A stretch of DNA of 64,000 bases from Photorhabdus namnaonensis (lineage in GTDB: Bacteria; Pseudomonadota; Gammaproteobacteria; Enterobacterales; Enterobacteriaceae): contig NZ_LOIC01000072.1 of the NCBI RefSeq assembly GCF_001684335.1, forward strand, positions 64,737 through 128,736, read 5' to 3'. The position numbers were made by a program, and so were the translations under genes. This document shows positions 10,882 to 19,847 of this stretch, one piece after another; position 1 is the stretch's first letter, and each line of letters begins with the position of its first letter. The notes below the pieces were generated by a model. It did not search any database and was not told the DNA's origin. It saw only the letters and a list, made by a program, of their open reading frames with translations.

Positions 10882-13800
10882 ATGAAACAACATCAAGGAA
10901 CCTATTACCCCCTGACCGCAGCACAGCAGGAAATTTGGCTGGCTGAACAATTAAATGTAAGCGCAGGAATTTATAATACGGGTTGTTATATTGATATTTC
11001 AGGCGCTATCGATATTGAGACGCTTAACACGGCATTGTCCCAATTGATAGATGAAGCTGAATGTTTACGAGTAGTGGTTGTACAACACCCACAAGGACCA
11101 CAACAACAGATCGTGACCAATCTGCAATGGCACTGCCCACTTATTGATCTATCTAACCATATGGATGCGTTAACAGAAGCTGGAATCTGGATGAAGGCTG
11201 AATTGGTGCGGCCGATGGAGTTAACACAGGGGCCGTTGTTTGGTTTTGCGCTGCTAAAAATCAGTGATGAACACTATCTTTTGTTTATCCGTGTCCATCA
11301 TCTGGCTAGTGATGCTTTTGGCACTACGTTGCTGATTCAGCGGCTGGCTGAACTGTACACCCAGAAATTTACTGGCGCTGATGAGCTGGAAAATCCTTTC
11401 GGCCCCCTTAGCGATCTGTTGGCTTTCGATGAAGAATACCGCCGCTCGGAAAATTTTCAACATGATCGTCAGTGGTGGTCACAGTATATGGCAGGACGAA
11501 GTGAGCCACAGAGCCTTGCCGTGGGAGCGAAACCCGGTCAGTTCGCCGACTTAGGTTCGTTCAGTTGCACCCAGTGTGAAATCCCGGCAAAGGTCAACGA
11601 CATTCTGCGTACTCTGAGTGAAGAGAGCGGAAGTAGTATGGCACAAATTATTATTGCTATCGTTGCTTCCTGGATTTCTCGTATGACCGATAAGCAGGAT
11701 ATTACTTTAGGTATGCCAGTAACCGCGCGTTCAGGGCGTATGCTACGTAATATCCCAGGTATGGTATCCAATGTATTACCTCTGCGTTTGACAATAGATC
11801 CCGCTCATTCCATAGGTGACATTAGTAAGCTGGTCAGCCAAGAAATCCGCCTGTTACTCAAACACCAACAATTTCGTTCCGAAGATATCTATCGTGATTT
11901 ACAGCGAAATGGTTCCGCCCCCCGCCTGTTTGCACAGAATATTAATGTGATGCTGTTTAACAGCAATGTGAGCTTTGCGGGTAATTTTGGGCGTACCAAA
12001 AATTTGTCCAGTGGGCCGGTAGAAGACCTCTCTGTGACCATTTATTATCATGACGAAAGCGGCAGTTTGCAGTTTACGCTCGATACCAATGATAACCTCT
12101 ACACTCCCCACGATATTAACCTTCAAAAATCTCTTTTTCAGCACTTCATCACTGAATTGTTGGCAGATATATCACGCCCCATTGGTGAACTGACATTGCC
12201 AGGTTGGCGCCTAGGAGAGAGCCTATTACCTGCACGGCGCACAAAATCAAATAATGAGGAAACACTGACCTCACGCTTTGAACAACAAGCAATTGCAATG
12301 GCAGATAGTGTGGCGCTGACTTATCAACAGGAGAATGTGAGTTATACGGTATTGAACCAACGTGCTAACCAACTGGCACGCTATCTGGTATCCCGGCAAA
12401 TAGGCCCGAAACAGCGTGTTATGGTCTGCTTACCACGCTCTATTGAGATGATGGTGACACTGCTAGCTATCATCAAGGCTGGTGCTGCTTACGTGCCAGT
12501 GGAGGCGGATTATCCACAAAGTCGTCTTGATTTTATGATTGACGATGCTGAACCCGCTTGTGTGATCACCACCCGTGAAATTGCACAACGTCTGGCAACT
12601 AATACACCTGTGTTATTACTAGATGATACCGAGTTGATCGCCCATCTGGAAATGCAGAGTGTTGCTGATCTGTCTGATAAAGAGCGCTTGCAACCGCTGA
12701 TTTCAGCACACCCCGCTTATATCATTTACACCTCTGGCTCCACCGGCGTACCCAAGGGCGTAGTAGTGACTCATCACAATGTGATGCGTTTGCTACAAAG
12801 TACTCAACGCTGGTTTAATTTCTCTGACACTGATTGTTGGACAATGTTTCACTCTTATGCTTTTGATTTTGCTGTCTGGGAGTGCTGGGGAGCATTGTTG
12901 AATGGCGGAAGATTGGTGATTGTTCCCTGGGAAGTCAGCCGTTCACCCTCAGATTTTTTGCAGCTTTTAGTTAACGAAAAAGTGACGGTGTTAAACCAAA
13001 CGCCCTCAGCGTTTCAAGCACTGATCCATGCTGATCGCGAAGCCCCTGAGCTTGGGCAGAATTTGATGCTGCGTAAGGTGATTTTTGGCGGAGAAGCGCT
13101 GAATGCCCATATACTGGAGGAGTGGTATCAAAGACACGCTGATAACGCGCCTCAGTTGATCAATATGTACGGTATTACTGAAACCACTGTACATGCGACC
13201 TATTTCCCTCTTTCGCGTGAAATCGTTGCACAGCCTGCTTCAAGCCTTATTGGTGAACCTATTGATGATCTCAGTATCTATATTCTTGATGAGGCTCAGC
13301 GCCCGGTTCCGATAGGTTTTGTCGGCGAGATATACGTGGGCGGCGCGGGAGTCGCGCGTGGTTATCTGAATCGCCCTGAACTCACGGCTGAACGCTTTAT
13401 CGCTGATCCTTTTGTCGGCACAGATACGCGCATGTATCGTACTGGCGACCTGGCAAGATTGCGTCGGGACGGGGTATTAGATTTCCTTGGCCGCACTGAC
13501 GATCAGGTTAAAATCCGCGGCTTCCGTATTGAATTGGGCGAGGTAGCGGCAGCGCTGAATGCACACCCTGATATCATACAATCCGAAGTAATTGTGCGTG
13601 AAGATGAAGGTCAACAGAAGCGGTTGGTGGGCTATGTCATTGCTCATCAGGGTATTACGCTTGAACCACAGTTAATACGGTCCAATCTAGCCACACGCTT
13701 GCCCGAAGCGATGATTCCAGCAGCAATAGTGCAACTTGATCACTTCCCGTTGACCATTAATGGAAAGTTAGATCGTAAAGCGTTGCCGAAACCTATGTGG

Positions 13801-14082
13801 AACAGTGCAGTAGTCAATGAAAGTGAATCTTCCAGTCCACAGGAACTCGCGCTTTGTCATCTGTTTGCCGAGTTGTTGGGATTAGAAAATATCTCTCCAG
13901 AGGACAATTTCTTTGAGCTTGGCGGCGAATCTTTGGTTGCAATGCGGGTAATAGCAAGAGTGCGTAGTGACTTCGGCGTTGAAATCACGTTGCGCGATCT
14001 ATTTAACGCACCGAGGGTTAGCCAACTGGTGCAACGATTGAACGTTTTGCAGCAGGAAAATGAAGTAGTCAGCCAAGCCTAA
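10882..14082 (+). CDS. glbF: Single-module NRPS, C-A-T, threonine-activating (GlbF type)
   Basis: 1066 residues: condensation domain (about 1-440), adenylation domain (about 470-960) and a C-terminal carrier with GGESLVAMRV; there is no thioesterase. The A domain has TSGSTGVPKGV, NMYGITETTVH and the A10 lysine in INGKLDRK. Hand alignment to GrsA gives D-F-W-N-I-G-M-V-H-K, the classical threonine code. In glidobactin/luminmycin assembly the starter NRPS loads Thr and its C domain attaches the dienoyl fatty acid, which agrees. The condensation active-site motif reads HHLASDA rather than HHxxxDG, so the final glycine is replaced (nt 11314). The gene lies 28 bp after the transporter gene, with a GAGGA ribosome-binding site. 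The Thr call is strong; the acyl-starter role is inferred. Confidence 0.85.
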   Translation: MKQHQGTYYPLTAAQQEIWLAEQLNVSAGIYNTGCYIDISGAIDIETLNTALSQLIDEAECLRVVVVQHPQGPQQQIVTNLQWHCPLIDLSNHMDALTEAGIWMKAELVRPMELTQGPLFGFALLKISDEHYLLFIRVHHLASDAFGTTLLIQRLAELYTQKFTGADELENPFGPLSDLLAFDEEYRRSENFQHDRQWWSQYMAGRSEPQSLAVGAKPGQFADLGSFSCTQCEIPAKVNDILRTLSEESGSSMAQIIIAIVASWISRMTDKQDITLGMPVTARSGRMLRNIPGMVSNVLPLRLTIDPAHSIGDISKLVSQEIRLLLKHQQFRSEDIYRDLQRNGSAPRLFAQNINVMLFNSNVSFAGNFGRTKNLSSGPVEDLSVTIYYHDESGSLQFTLDTNDNLYTPHDINLQKSLFQHFITELLADISRPIGELTLPGWRLGESLLPARRTKSNNEETLTSRFEQQAIAMADSVALTYQQENVSYTVLNQRANQLARYLVSRQIGPKQRVMVCLPRSIEMMVTLLAIIKAGAAYVPVEADYPQSRLDFMIDDAEPACVITTREIAQRLATNTPVLLLDDTELIAHLEMQSVADLSDKERLQPLISAHPAYIIYTSGSTGVPKGVVVTHHNVMRLLQSTQRWFNFSDTDCWTMFHSYAFDFAVWECWGALLNGGRLVIVPWEVSRSPSDFLQLLVNEKVTVLNQTPSAFQALIHADREAPELGQNLMLRKVIFGGEALNAHILEEWYQRHADNAPQLINMYGITETTVHATYFPLSREIVAQPASSLIGEPIDDLSIYILDEAQRPVPIGFVGEIYVGGAGVARGYLNRPELTAERFIADPFVGTDTRMYRTGDLARLRRDGVLDFLGRTDDQVKIRGFRIELGEVAAALNAHPDIIQSEVIVREDEGQQKRLVGYVIAHQGITLEPQLIRSNLATRLPEAMIPAAIVQLDHFPLTINGKLDRKALPKPMWNSAVVNESESSSPQELALCHLFAELLGLENISPEDNFFELGGESLVAMRVIARVRSDFGVEITLRDLFNAPRVSQLVQRLNVLQQENEVVSQA

Positions 14083-14126
14083 ATTTTTAACGCGATTATA
14101 TCGGTAAATAAAACAGAGGATAAAAC

Positions 14127-14489
14127 ATGATGAACCGAATCGATGAATTAACCGCAGAACTTCTTATCTCAATGAATCAGCATGACCTTAAACGACTGGA
14201 TAATATTTTTTCCGAAGATATTTCACTTTATTATCCGGGTATTCCTCCAATGGTAGGTAAAAAGATGTCGCTTATCTTTCTCAAGAAACTGTTCTCAAAT
14301 TTTGAATATTTACATTTTACGCAGACTGGTTTTATTGCTAATAATAACCATGCTTGCGTTATTTGGGAAAATGAAGGGCGTCGTAAAAATAGTGATATTT
14401 ATAGCAATATGGGCGTAACATTAATCGAAATTATGGACGATAAAATAACTCTCCTCAGCGATTACTTTAAATTTGAAATACCTCATTAA
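14127..14489 (+). CDS. Small NTF2/SnoaL-like protein at the end of the syrbactin cluster
   Basis: 120 residues. The layout is that of a SnoaL/NTF2-like cone fold: an N-terminal helix (RIDELTAELLISMNQHDLKR), then a 'FSEDISLYYPG' strand-turn, further beta strands and an aromatic C-terminus. Family members bind or turn over small hydrophobic ligands and are common accessory proteins in polyketide clusters. The gene starts 44 bp after glbF with an AGAGGATAAAAC ribosome-binding site and precedes a hairpin terminator, so it probably ends the operon. I cannot tell whether it is catalytic; no glidobactin gene is assigned to it with confidence. Confidence 0.6.
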   Translation: MMNRIDELTAELLISMNQHDLKRLDNIFSEDISLYYPGIPPMVGKKMSLIFLKKLFSNFEYLHFTQTGFIANNNHACVIWENEGRRKNSDIYSNMGVTLIEIMDDKITLLSDYFKFEIPH

Positions 14490-14851
14490 GTAGGATATCG
14501 CTGTAATAAAAATTTGGCGCTCTCTGGATGTTGTATTTGGTTTAGATATTATCGCTACGCTTTTATTTTATTAATCTGGCTTCCAAGGAGAAGGTGAAAC
14601 GGCGGCTATAAACTGTTTCACCTTTAGTAATAGTTGCTACATGTAATGACATGGATGATTGTGTATAACCGTTTCATGCCAAAATAACCACAACCATTCT
14701 ATTTTGTTCCGTCAGGGAGAATAAGATTAATATCGTTCAATACCATTAATCATATTTCGGGAAATTGTTGACCAATACAGTATACCTTTAATGCGATGTG
14801 GTAGATCAATTTTCCATGCTTACTACACACCATAAATATGTAGTAACAAAT
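14490..14851. other. Convergent intergenic region between the two biosynthetic clusters
   Basis: About 360 bases without a convincing reading frame separate the end of the + strand syrbactin operon from the end of the - strand phosphonate operon. The only structure I see is the hairpin at 14591-14624. No repeat, integrase remnant or IS end is evident. Confidence 0.6.
14591..14626 (+). terminator. Hairpin terminator after the syrbactin operon
   Basis: AAGGTGAAAC (14591-14600) pairs perfectly with GTTTCACCTT (14615-14624), giving a 10-bp stem with a 14-base loop. The T-tract is short, so strength is uncertain, but the position at the convergent end suits a terminator. Confidence 0.5.
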
Positions 14852-15862
14852 TTATGAAGCTACATAAAGCTGATGTTCGGTTATTGCCATTGCAAGACTG
14901 TATTCAATACCTGCCGTCTGAATTTGGCGTAATGTTTCCAGTTTAGGCTGATAAGGTAACAGATATTCCTGACACTGTGGAAAAGTAAGATATTGCGGTA
15001 TCGGGCAAGGCGTTGTGGTTTTTTTATTAATTATGATGATACGATCAACAATATCCTGCCAATACCGATGCATCTTTATTCCCCCGACGATTGCAGTCGG
15101 ATCCAACGGAAATAATAGTGATATATTTGTATAATTATCATAAACATATGCATTTTCCCACTGATGTGTATCTTCAAGTTGATATTCATTAAGTTTTCGG
15201 CTTTGTGCATGAGTTAATAAATTCAATAACCAGGGGTATGCATCAGGTTGCTGTCTGGCAAGTGTCTGCATCAATAAGATTAATATATCCAGTGGAAGAT
15301 AAAGGGTTTTGCCGACAAGAGAAAACCCCGATAACTGTTCCTGAAATGCCTGCAAAATAATATATGAGAGAGCCAGATTATTGGCATATTGCGCTAATTG
15401 TATGCCCTGCCCAAGAACAGGGGGATAATACTGTTTATCTGATAGTAAAGGAGGTTGGCTGGCAATAATATAATGTTTTTTCTTTTTATTGCGACTAAAT
15501 ATAGATTGTTTTATTAATACTCCTTCCTCATTGAGATACCACCAAGAATAAGGGCGCCAGCCAAGATCACTAAAATTTGTGTGAGTCAGCACAACCCGGA
15601 GATGAAAAACTTCATGGTCTTCCTTTTGTTTGTCAGTAACGAATTTACTGACACCAGCGCGTGGAAAAAATATATTAGGGCTAGCATGGGGTAAAGTGAC
15701 AAATATTTCTTTTGCACAGAGAAAACGTTTCAATGTTATCTCATTCCAACCTAATAAAGACCATATTTGATGTGATAATGTATCCGGCAGGGTTGGAAAA
15801 AGCAGAGATTTTTGATTATTTATCTGTGAAACAACTAACCGACGATAAATTATATTATTCAT
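14852..15862 (-). CDS. Protein of unknown family, last gene of the phosphonate operon
   Basis: 336 residues of a family I do not recognise. There is no signal peptide or clear membrane segment. It is rich in aromatic residues (for example WRPYSWWYLNEEG near residue 105) and has a basic patch RNKKKKH. Its ATG overlaps the stop of the MFS gene (ATGAATAA), so it is translated as part of the operon and should belong to the pathway. Catalysis, a regulatory role, or self-protection are all open. No nucleotide-binding or metal-binding signature is visible to me. It runs to the convergent spacer and appears to be the operon's last gene. Confidence 0.7.
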   Translation of the reverse strand: MNNIIYRRLVVSQINNQKSLLFPTLPDTLSHQIWSLLGWNEITLKRFLCAKEIFVTLPHASPNIFFPRAGVSKFVTDKQKEDHEVFHLRVVLTHTNFSDLGWRPYSWWYLNEEGVLIKQSIFSRNKKKKHYIIASQPPLLSDKQYYPPVLGQGIQLAQYANNLALSYIILQAFQEQLSGFSLVGKTLYLPLDILILLMQTLARQQPDAYPWLLNLLTHAQSRKLNEYQLEDTHQWENAYVYDNYTNISLLFPLDPTAIVGGIKMHRYWQDIVDRIIIINKKTTTPCPIPQYLTFPQCQEYLLPYQPKLETLRQIQTAGIEYSLAMAITEHQLYVAS

Positions 15863-17093
15863 GTTTTTTTATTCCTTTATCAAGTAAATCTCTCTGAGAT
15901 AAATACCATTGCAAAGAAAATAATAATAAGATACCAACCACCAAGTAATAAGTGGTTTTCAGGGAAAAGAGTGATAATAATGCCCCAGCACCTAATGAAA
16001 ACGTTATCTTAGACAATGAAGCAATGGATGTTCTTAGCATAATAAATTTTCCGACATCCTGTTTTTCAGGCACCTGATTACATTTTACCTGAATACATAT
16101 AACGTGACAGGTGATGAACAATGTTACACAAAATAACAATGCAGCTACCAGATATTTATTCTCTGCTCCAACCATTAATACAATTATGACTGCGCTGATT
16201 AACAGAGCATGATTAAGAATAAATTTTTCTCCGACTATTCTTCGCGACAGAAGTAACCCAGAGAGAAACCCCGCTATCATACAGCTAATATTGAGTGACG
16301 CGTAAAAATTCGCCCCCGATTCAGTAAGAGTATCAGCCAGTGGTGGTAAAGAGGTATTAATAAATTGAAATGTACCACTGGAAGGAATGGAAAATAATAA
16401 TATTTTTCTTAATTCCTGTCGGTTAAATACATGAACGAGATACGCTTTATCCAGCAGTTGTTTCTGTTTTTTATCGGTATGAACTGTTGCTGGTATCACT
16501 GATAAAGTAAAAGAAGTAAAAAAGCCGGTAGCTACTGTACTGACGGCATAAAAAAAACCAGCAATAAATAAACCTGAATTACCGGCATCCAGTGTGAGAA
16601 ATACCCCTCCCAATGCGGCACCCGATGTTTGCGAAATCTGAATATTTGATGCCGAAATTTGCAACATTTTACTGCCATCCTCCGGTGTAAAGTTATCCCG
16701 GACAATACGGTTAACCGACGTTTTATTGAACATCTTCACTAGAGATAAAATGCTTTGTACAGTTACAACTGCCAACATGAGCAATGTAGGTTGTGTTGCT
16801 GAAAATAAAAAAAACAGCGGCAGGCAGAATGCTGACAGAGTGAGGATGCCATTACTGACAGTGAGTTGCCGAGCAGGGTTTTTAGTTTCAGCAAATGAAA
16901 GAAGAAAAAAACCCATAATTGCGGACGGAAGATACCCTGCTATTATCGTGAGACTGATAGCTAACGGACTGTGTGTGATTTGAAAAACCAGCCAAAGAAT
17001 AATCACACTTTGCATCCCCTCAGCTAAGGCAGAAAAAGCCGTATAGGTTTGGAACCCTATAAATTTTTTCCGCAATAACTGTTGATTCTTCAT
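15855..17093 (-). CDS. MFS transporter of the phosphonate operon
   Basis: 412 residues with about 10-12 hydrophobic segments, in the MFS group that includes small-molecule and siderophore exporters. The N-terminus (RKKFIGFQTYTAFSALAEGMQS) leads straight into TM1. Charged loops such as TDKKQKQLLDKAY lie near the middle of the protein. It overlaps the upstream ATP-grasp gene by 4 bases (ATGA) and the downstream unknown gene by 8. Export of the phosphonate product, giving self-protection as well as delivery, is the likely job. The substrate is inferred from context. Confidence 0.8.
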   Translation of the reverse strand: MKNQQLLRKKFIGFQTYTAFSALAEGMQSVIILWLVFQITHSPLAISLTIIAGYLPSAIMGFFLLSFAETKNPARQLTVSNGILTLSAFCLPLFFLFSATQPTLLMLAVVTVQSILSLVKMFNKTSVNRIVRDNFTPEDGSKMLQISASNIQISQTSGAALGGVFLTLDAGNSGLFIAGFFYAVSTVATGFFTSFTLSVIPATVHTDKKQKQLLDKAYLVHVFNRQELRKILLFSIPSSGTFQFINTSLPPLADTLTESGANFYASLNISCMIAGFLSGLLLSRRIVGEKFILNHALLISAVIIVLMVGAENKYLVAALLFCVTLFITCHVICIQVKCNQVPEKQDVGKFIMLRTSIASLSKITFSLGAGALLSLFSLKTTYYLVVGILLLFSLQWYLSQRDLLDKGIKKHE

Positions 17094-18223
17094 TGTACTT
17101 CTCTCTTAACATGCGTTTCTGGGAAAGATTCTGACAATTGATTAATCAAATTATGAAATTCAGCCAGACTTTGACATGAAACGAATGCCAAATAGTGAAA
17201 GTCGTGAGCACCAGTACGCGTCATTTTATGGCGTGTTTTTTCTAATTCCGATACAGCAACAACGTTTGGTAAACGTAATAAATCTGATGTGCAGCGCCCC
17301 TCTGGATAAACACCAATAACCCCAGAATAACCGTGATAATCCTGTAATGGTATATTATTAATTGGGCGTAGTAACTGGCTGTTAACAAAAGCCTGCCATA
17401 AATCTACTCCAGTAAAACGCAATAGTGACTCAGCAACGCCAACTCCCGGCGGCCGTAGGCCAATTTCACCAAAAATTAATTGTTCACCCCGTCTGTAAAC
17501 TTCCATATGAAAAACGCCTTGTTTTAACGCTAATTTGGCAATAGCTCGTTGAGCCATAGAATAAGCTATTGAAAACATCGGATGAGATGAAGGTAGGTGA
17601 ATACTTGCCCTTGTTTGACCTTTGGCACTGAGGATAGGAAGGCTGTAACAAGAAAGGCAGGCTACAACTATCTCAGACAAATTGACGATACCGTCAAGAT
17701 GGAATTCTTCTTCTATATCTATTTCTTCCTCAATCAACATTAATGTATCCAGATGAGTAAGCTTTTGATGCAACTGATCGACGGTTAGGCGTTCAACATT
17801 CTGGCATGAAGAACCAGACAGAGGCTTAATAATAAAATGGGTGGCAGCTCCTTGAGTGCATTGTGCAAAATTGTTGTAGAAATAACCTGAAAGCCAACAC
17901 CTTGGAGCAGGTAATTCATCTTCAAGACATTTACGCATACGCCATTTATTGGTTACACATAACGCCTGTTCGTAATTTAAGCCTAGCAACCCATAGCGAC
18001 TACGGAGAAATCCGGCAAATGCCATGTTACTTTCTGAACTTGCAACCACATAATGAAAAGGTGTCTGATTCATTATGTTATCTATTTTTACCAGCGTTTC
18101 CTCCTGTGGAGCAAAGTACACCTGCGGTTCAGAAACACGAATATAATCAATATCCTGATGTTGCTTAATCGATTGTTCTAACAATGTTTTGTGAGTATCC
18201 AGAATAAGAGCTCGTTCAGACAT
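17090..18223 (-). CDS. ATP-grasp ligase, second of a pair, phosphonate operon
   Basis: 377 residues of the ATP-grasp superfamily (carboxylate-amine ligases that go through acyl-phosphates). Visible parts are an N-terminal pre-ATP-grasp region, the ATP-binding lysine stretch THFIIKPLSGSSCQ (about residue 130), EEEIDIEEEFHLDG, and the C-terminal metal-binding segment GEIGLRPPG. Its start codon shares bases with the stop of the preceding ATP-grasp gene (TAATG). Two tandem ligases in a phosphonate operon suggest successive amide-bond formation between the phosphonate acid and amino acids. The substrates cannot be read from sequence. Confidence 0.8.
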   Translation of the reverse strand: MSERALILDTHKTLLEQSIKQHQDIDYIRVSEPQVYFAPQEETLVKIDNIMNQTPFHYVVASSESNMAFAGFLRSRYGLLGLNYEQALCVTNKWRMRKCLEDELPAPRCWLSGYFYNNFAQCTQGAATHFIIKPLSGSSCQNVERLTVDQLHQKLTHLDTLMLIEEEIDIEEEFHLDGIVNLSEIVVACLSCYSLPILSAKGQTRASIHLPSSHPMFSIAYSMAQRAIAKLALKQGVFHMEVYRRGEQLIFGEIGLRPPGVGVAESLLRFTGVDLWQAFVNSQLLRPINNIPLQDYHGYSGVIGVYPEGRCTSDLLRLPNVVAVSELEKTRHKMTRTGAHDFHYLAFVSCQSLAEFHNLINQLSESFPETHVKREVQ

Positions 18224-19389
18224 TATCGTGCTCCTGTAAATGCAATAAGTTTATTGACATTTTCTACTAATGTGTAGTGATCCTTATGCGCGATAATCGC
18301 GTAGCCAGAACGACCATAAATGCCTTGAGATTGCATCTGTGTGTCTTCTGTCCAATCCAGTTCAACCAAATCAAAATTCTGGTAAAAGGACTGTTTTGTC
18401 AGTGAAACACCGTCAAAAGCACGTAATAGCACGACAGCAAAAAGCTGAGAAGGATATTCAGGCAGGTGGTGTTCATAAGGTAGCCCCAAAGAAAGTGTGG
18501 CATGAGCACTATATAGATCGACACCATAGCTCAGTTTTATTATTTCAGGTAGCCAGGCACCAGCAGGTCTTAAAGCACATTCACTAAAAAATATCCCTTC
18601 CCCATTTTTAAAAAACTCAAGATGGAATACCCCGTTAGCGGCATTTAAACGTTCCAAAATACGTGGACAAAACCGATCAATTTGTTGGTAAATATCTGGA
18701 AAATCTTGACGTGATAGTATTTGTAAAGCCAGTGTTTTTCCTTCATTACATTGCATCACAGGAGTGGCATATTGGCTTATAGAAAACCAATGTAATTTAT
18801 CTCCAGACCAAATCCCATCAACACAAAATTCAGCGGCAGTGATCTTATTTTCCGCAACGTAGGCCACATTACTTAGATTTTTTTCATATTGTTGGAAATA
18901 AGTTTCATACTCTGATCTTGAATTGATAGCAGTAGTAGCAAAAGAGCCCATGCCATTAGCTGGTTTTATAATGAAAGGGGTACCCAACTCAACAACCAAT
19001 TGTGAATAATCGTTATCACGGGTTACATACCGGCAATAAGCATGGGGGACAAGGTGTGCCAGCTTCTGTTTTTGTAAAAATTTATCCCGAAAATATAAAA
19101 TATTACGATAATCTTTAGGTCCAGGTAATTGTAACATATCTCGTAATACCGCAGCCGTAAATACACCGTCTTCGTTGCCTGTAACAATACCTATAACTGT
19201 ATGTAAGGAGAAGTTTAATACACACCGCAGAACTTCTTGTGCATCTTCTAGATTTTTAACTATATAGTACTTCGTGCCATTAAGGGCAGGTTTAACTCTG
19301 TTCACTATATAAATAATCTGATATCCCTGATGGGCTAAAGCTGTCGCAATACCTTCACGATATCCTAATACAATAACCGTGTTATTCAT
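18223..19389 (-). CDS. ATP-grasp ligase, first of a pair, phosphonate operon
   Basis: 388 residues of ATP-grasp type. It has an N-terminal Rossmann-like start (VIVLGYREGIATAL), the nucleotide-binding stretch GTPFIIKPANGMGS (about residue 135), a central EFCVDGI and the C-terminal metal-binding SECALRPAGAWLPE. The arrangement resembles the downstream ligase, so the pair probably arose by duplication and then diverged in acceptor preference. It overlaps the GNAT gene by 4 bases. The expected reaction is ATP-dependent amide formation on a phosphonate or amino acid carboxylate; the real substrate is unknown. Confidence 0.8.
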   Translation of the reverse strand: MNNTVIVLGYREGIATALAHQGYQIIYIVNRVKPALNGTKYYIVKNLEDAQEVLRCVLNFSLHTVIGIVTGNEDGVFTAAVLRDMLQLPGPKDYRNILYFRDKFLQKQKLAHLVPHAYCRYVTRDNDYSQLVVELGTPFIIKPANGMGSFATTAINSRSEYETYFQQYEKNLSNVAYVAENKITAAEFCVDGIWSGDKLHWFSISQYATPVMQCNEGKTLALQILSRQDFPDIYQQIDRFCPRILERLNAANGVFHLEFFKNGEGIFFSECALRPAGAWLPEIIKLSYGVDLYSAHATLSLGLPYEHHLPEYPSQLFAVVLLRAFDGVSLTKQSFYQNFDLVELDWTEDTQMQSQGIYGRSGYAIIAHKDHYTLVENVNKLIAFTGAR

Positions 19390-19847
19390 TCATTTTCTCC
19401 TGATCGCCAGATATAGAGATCGTGTTCGTTGGTATTAAAAGGAACTAAATATTCAAATCCTCGTTGAGTAAAGAAATGAATATTCTTCGCCAGTGAACGA
19501 CGTAATGCAATAATGATAGGTAATTGCTCCTGCTGGACTGCTTCTTGGCAAATGATATTGAGTAATTTGCTGGCAATTCCCCGAGACCTGAATGCCGGTA
19601 ATACAGATAAATAACTGAACGTTAAATTATCGTCCTCTTGCTCAATTAATACAGCCGCAACAACCTGATTATCATATTTAGCAATTCTCCAATAAATTAA
19701 TTTCTCCATAATACTGACAGGCGTTTCATTCAGTGCTGTCGGCATAAAATCAGCCACAAATGGCAGATAAACGTCTTGCAAGAGTGCCAGTATCCCCTTG
19801 ATATCTTCCTCAGTTGGTATAGAGAAGCTGATTGCTATTTCTGACAT
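19386..19847 (-). CDS. GNAT-family N-acetyltransferase, phosphonate operon
   Basis: 153 residues. The acetyl-CoA binding motif A is clear: LSVLPAFRSRGIASKLL (about residues 79-95), with the R-x-x-G-x-A loop. The N-terminal part (SIPTEEDIKGILALLQDVY) and the C-terminal part fit a single GNAT domain. In other phosphonate and phosphinate clusters a GNAT acetylates the amino group for self-resistance or pathway protection, and that is the leading inference here. Its start shares bases with the methyltransferase stop (TAATG). Confidence 0.8.
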   Translation of the reverse strand: MSEIAISFSIPTEEDIKGILALLQDVYLPFVADFMPTALNETPVSIMEKLIYWRIAKYDNQVVAAVLIEQEDDNLTFSYLSVLPAFRSRGIASKLLNIICQEAVQQEQLPIIIALRRSLAKNIHFFTQRGFEYLVPFNTNEHDLYIWRSGENE

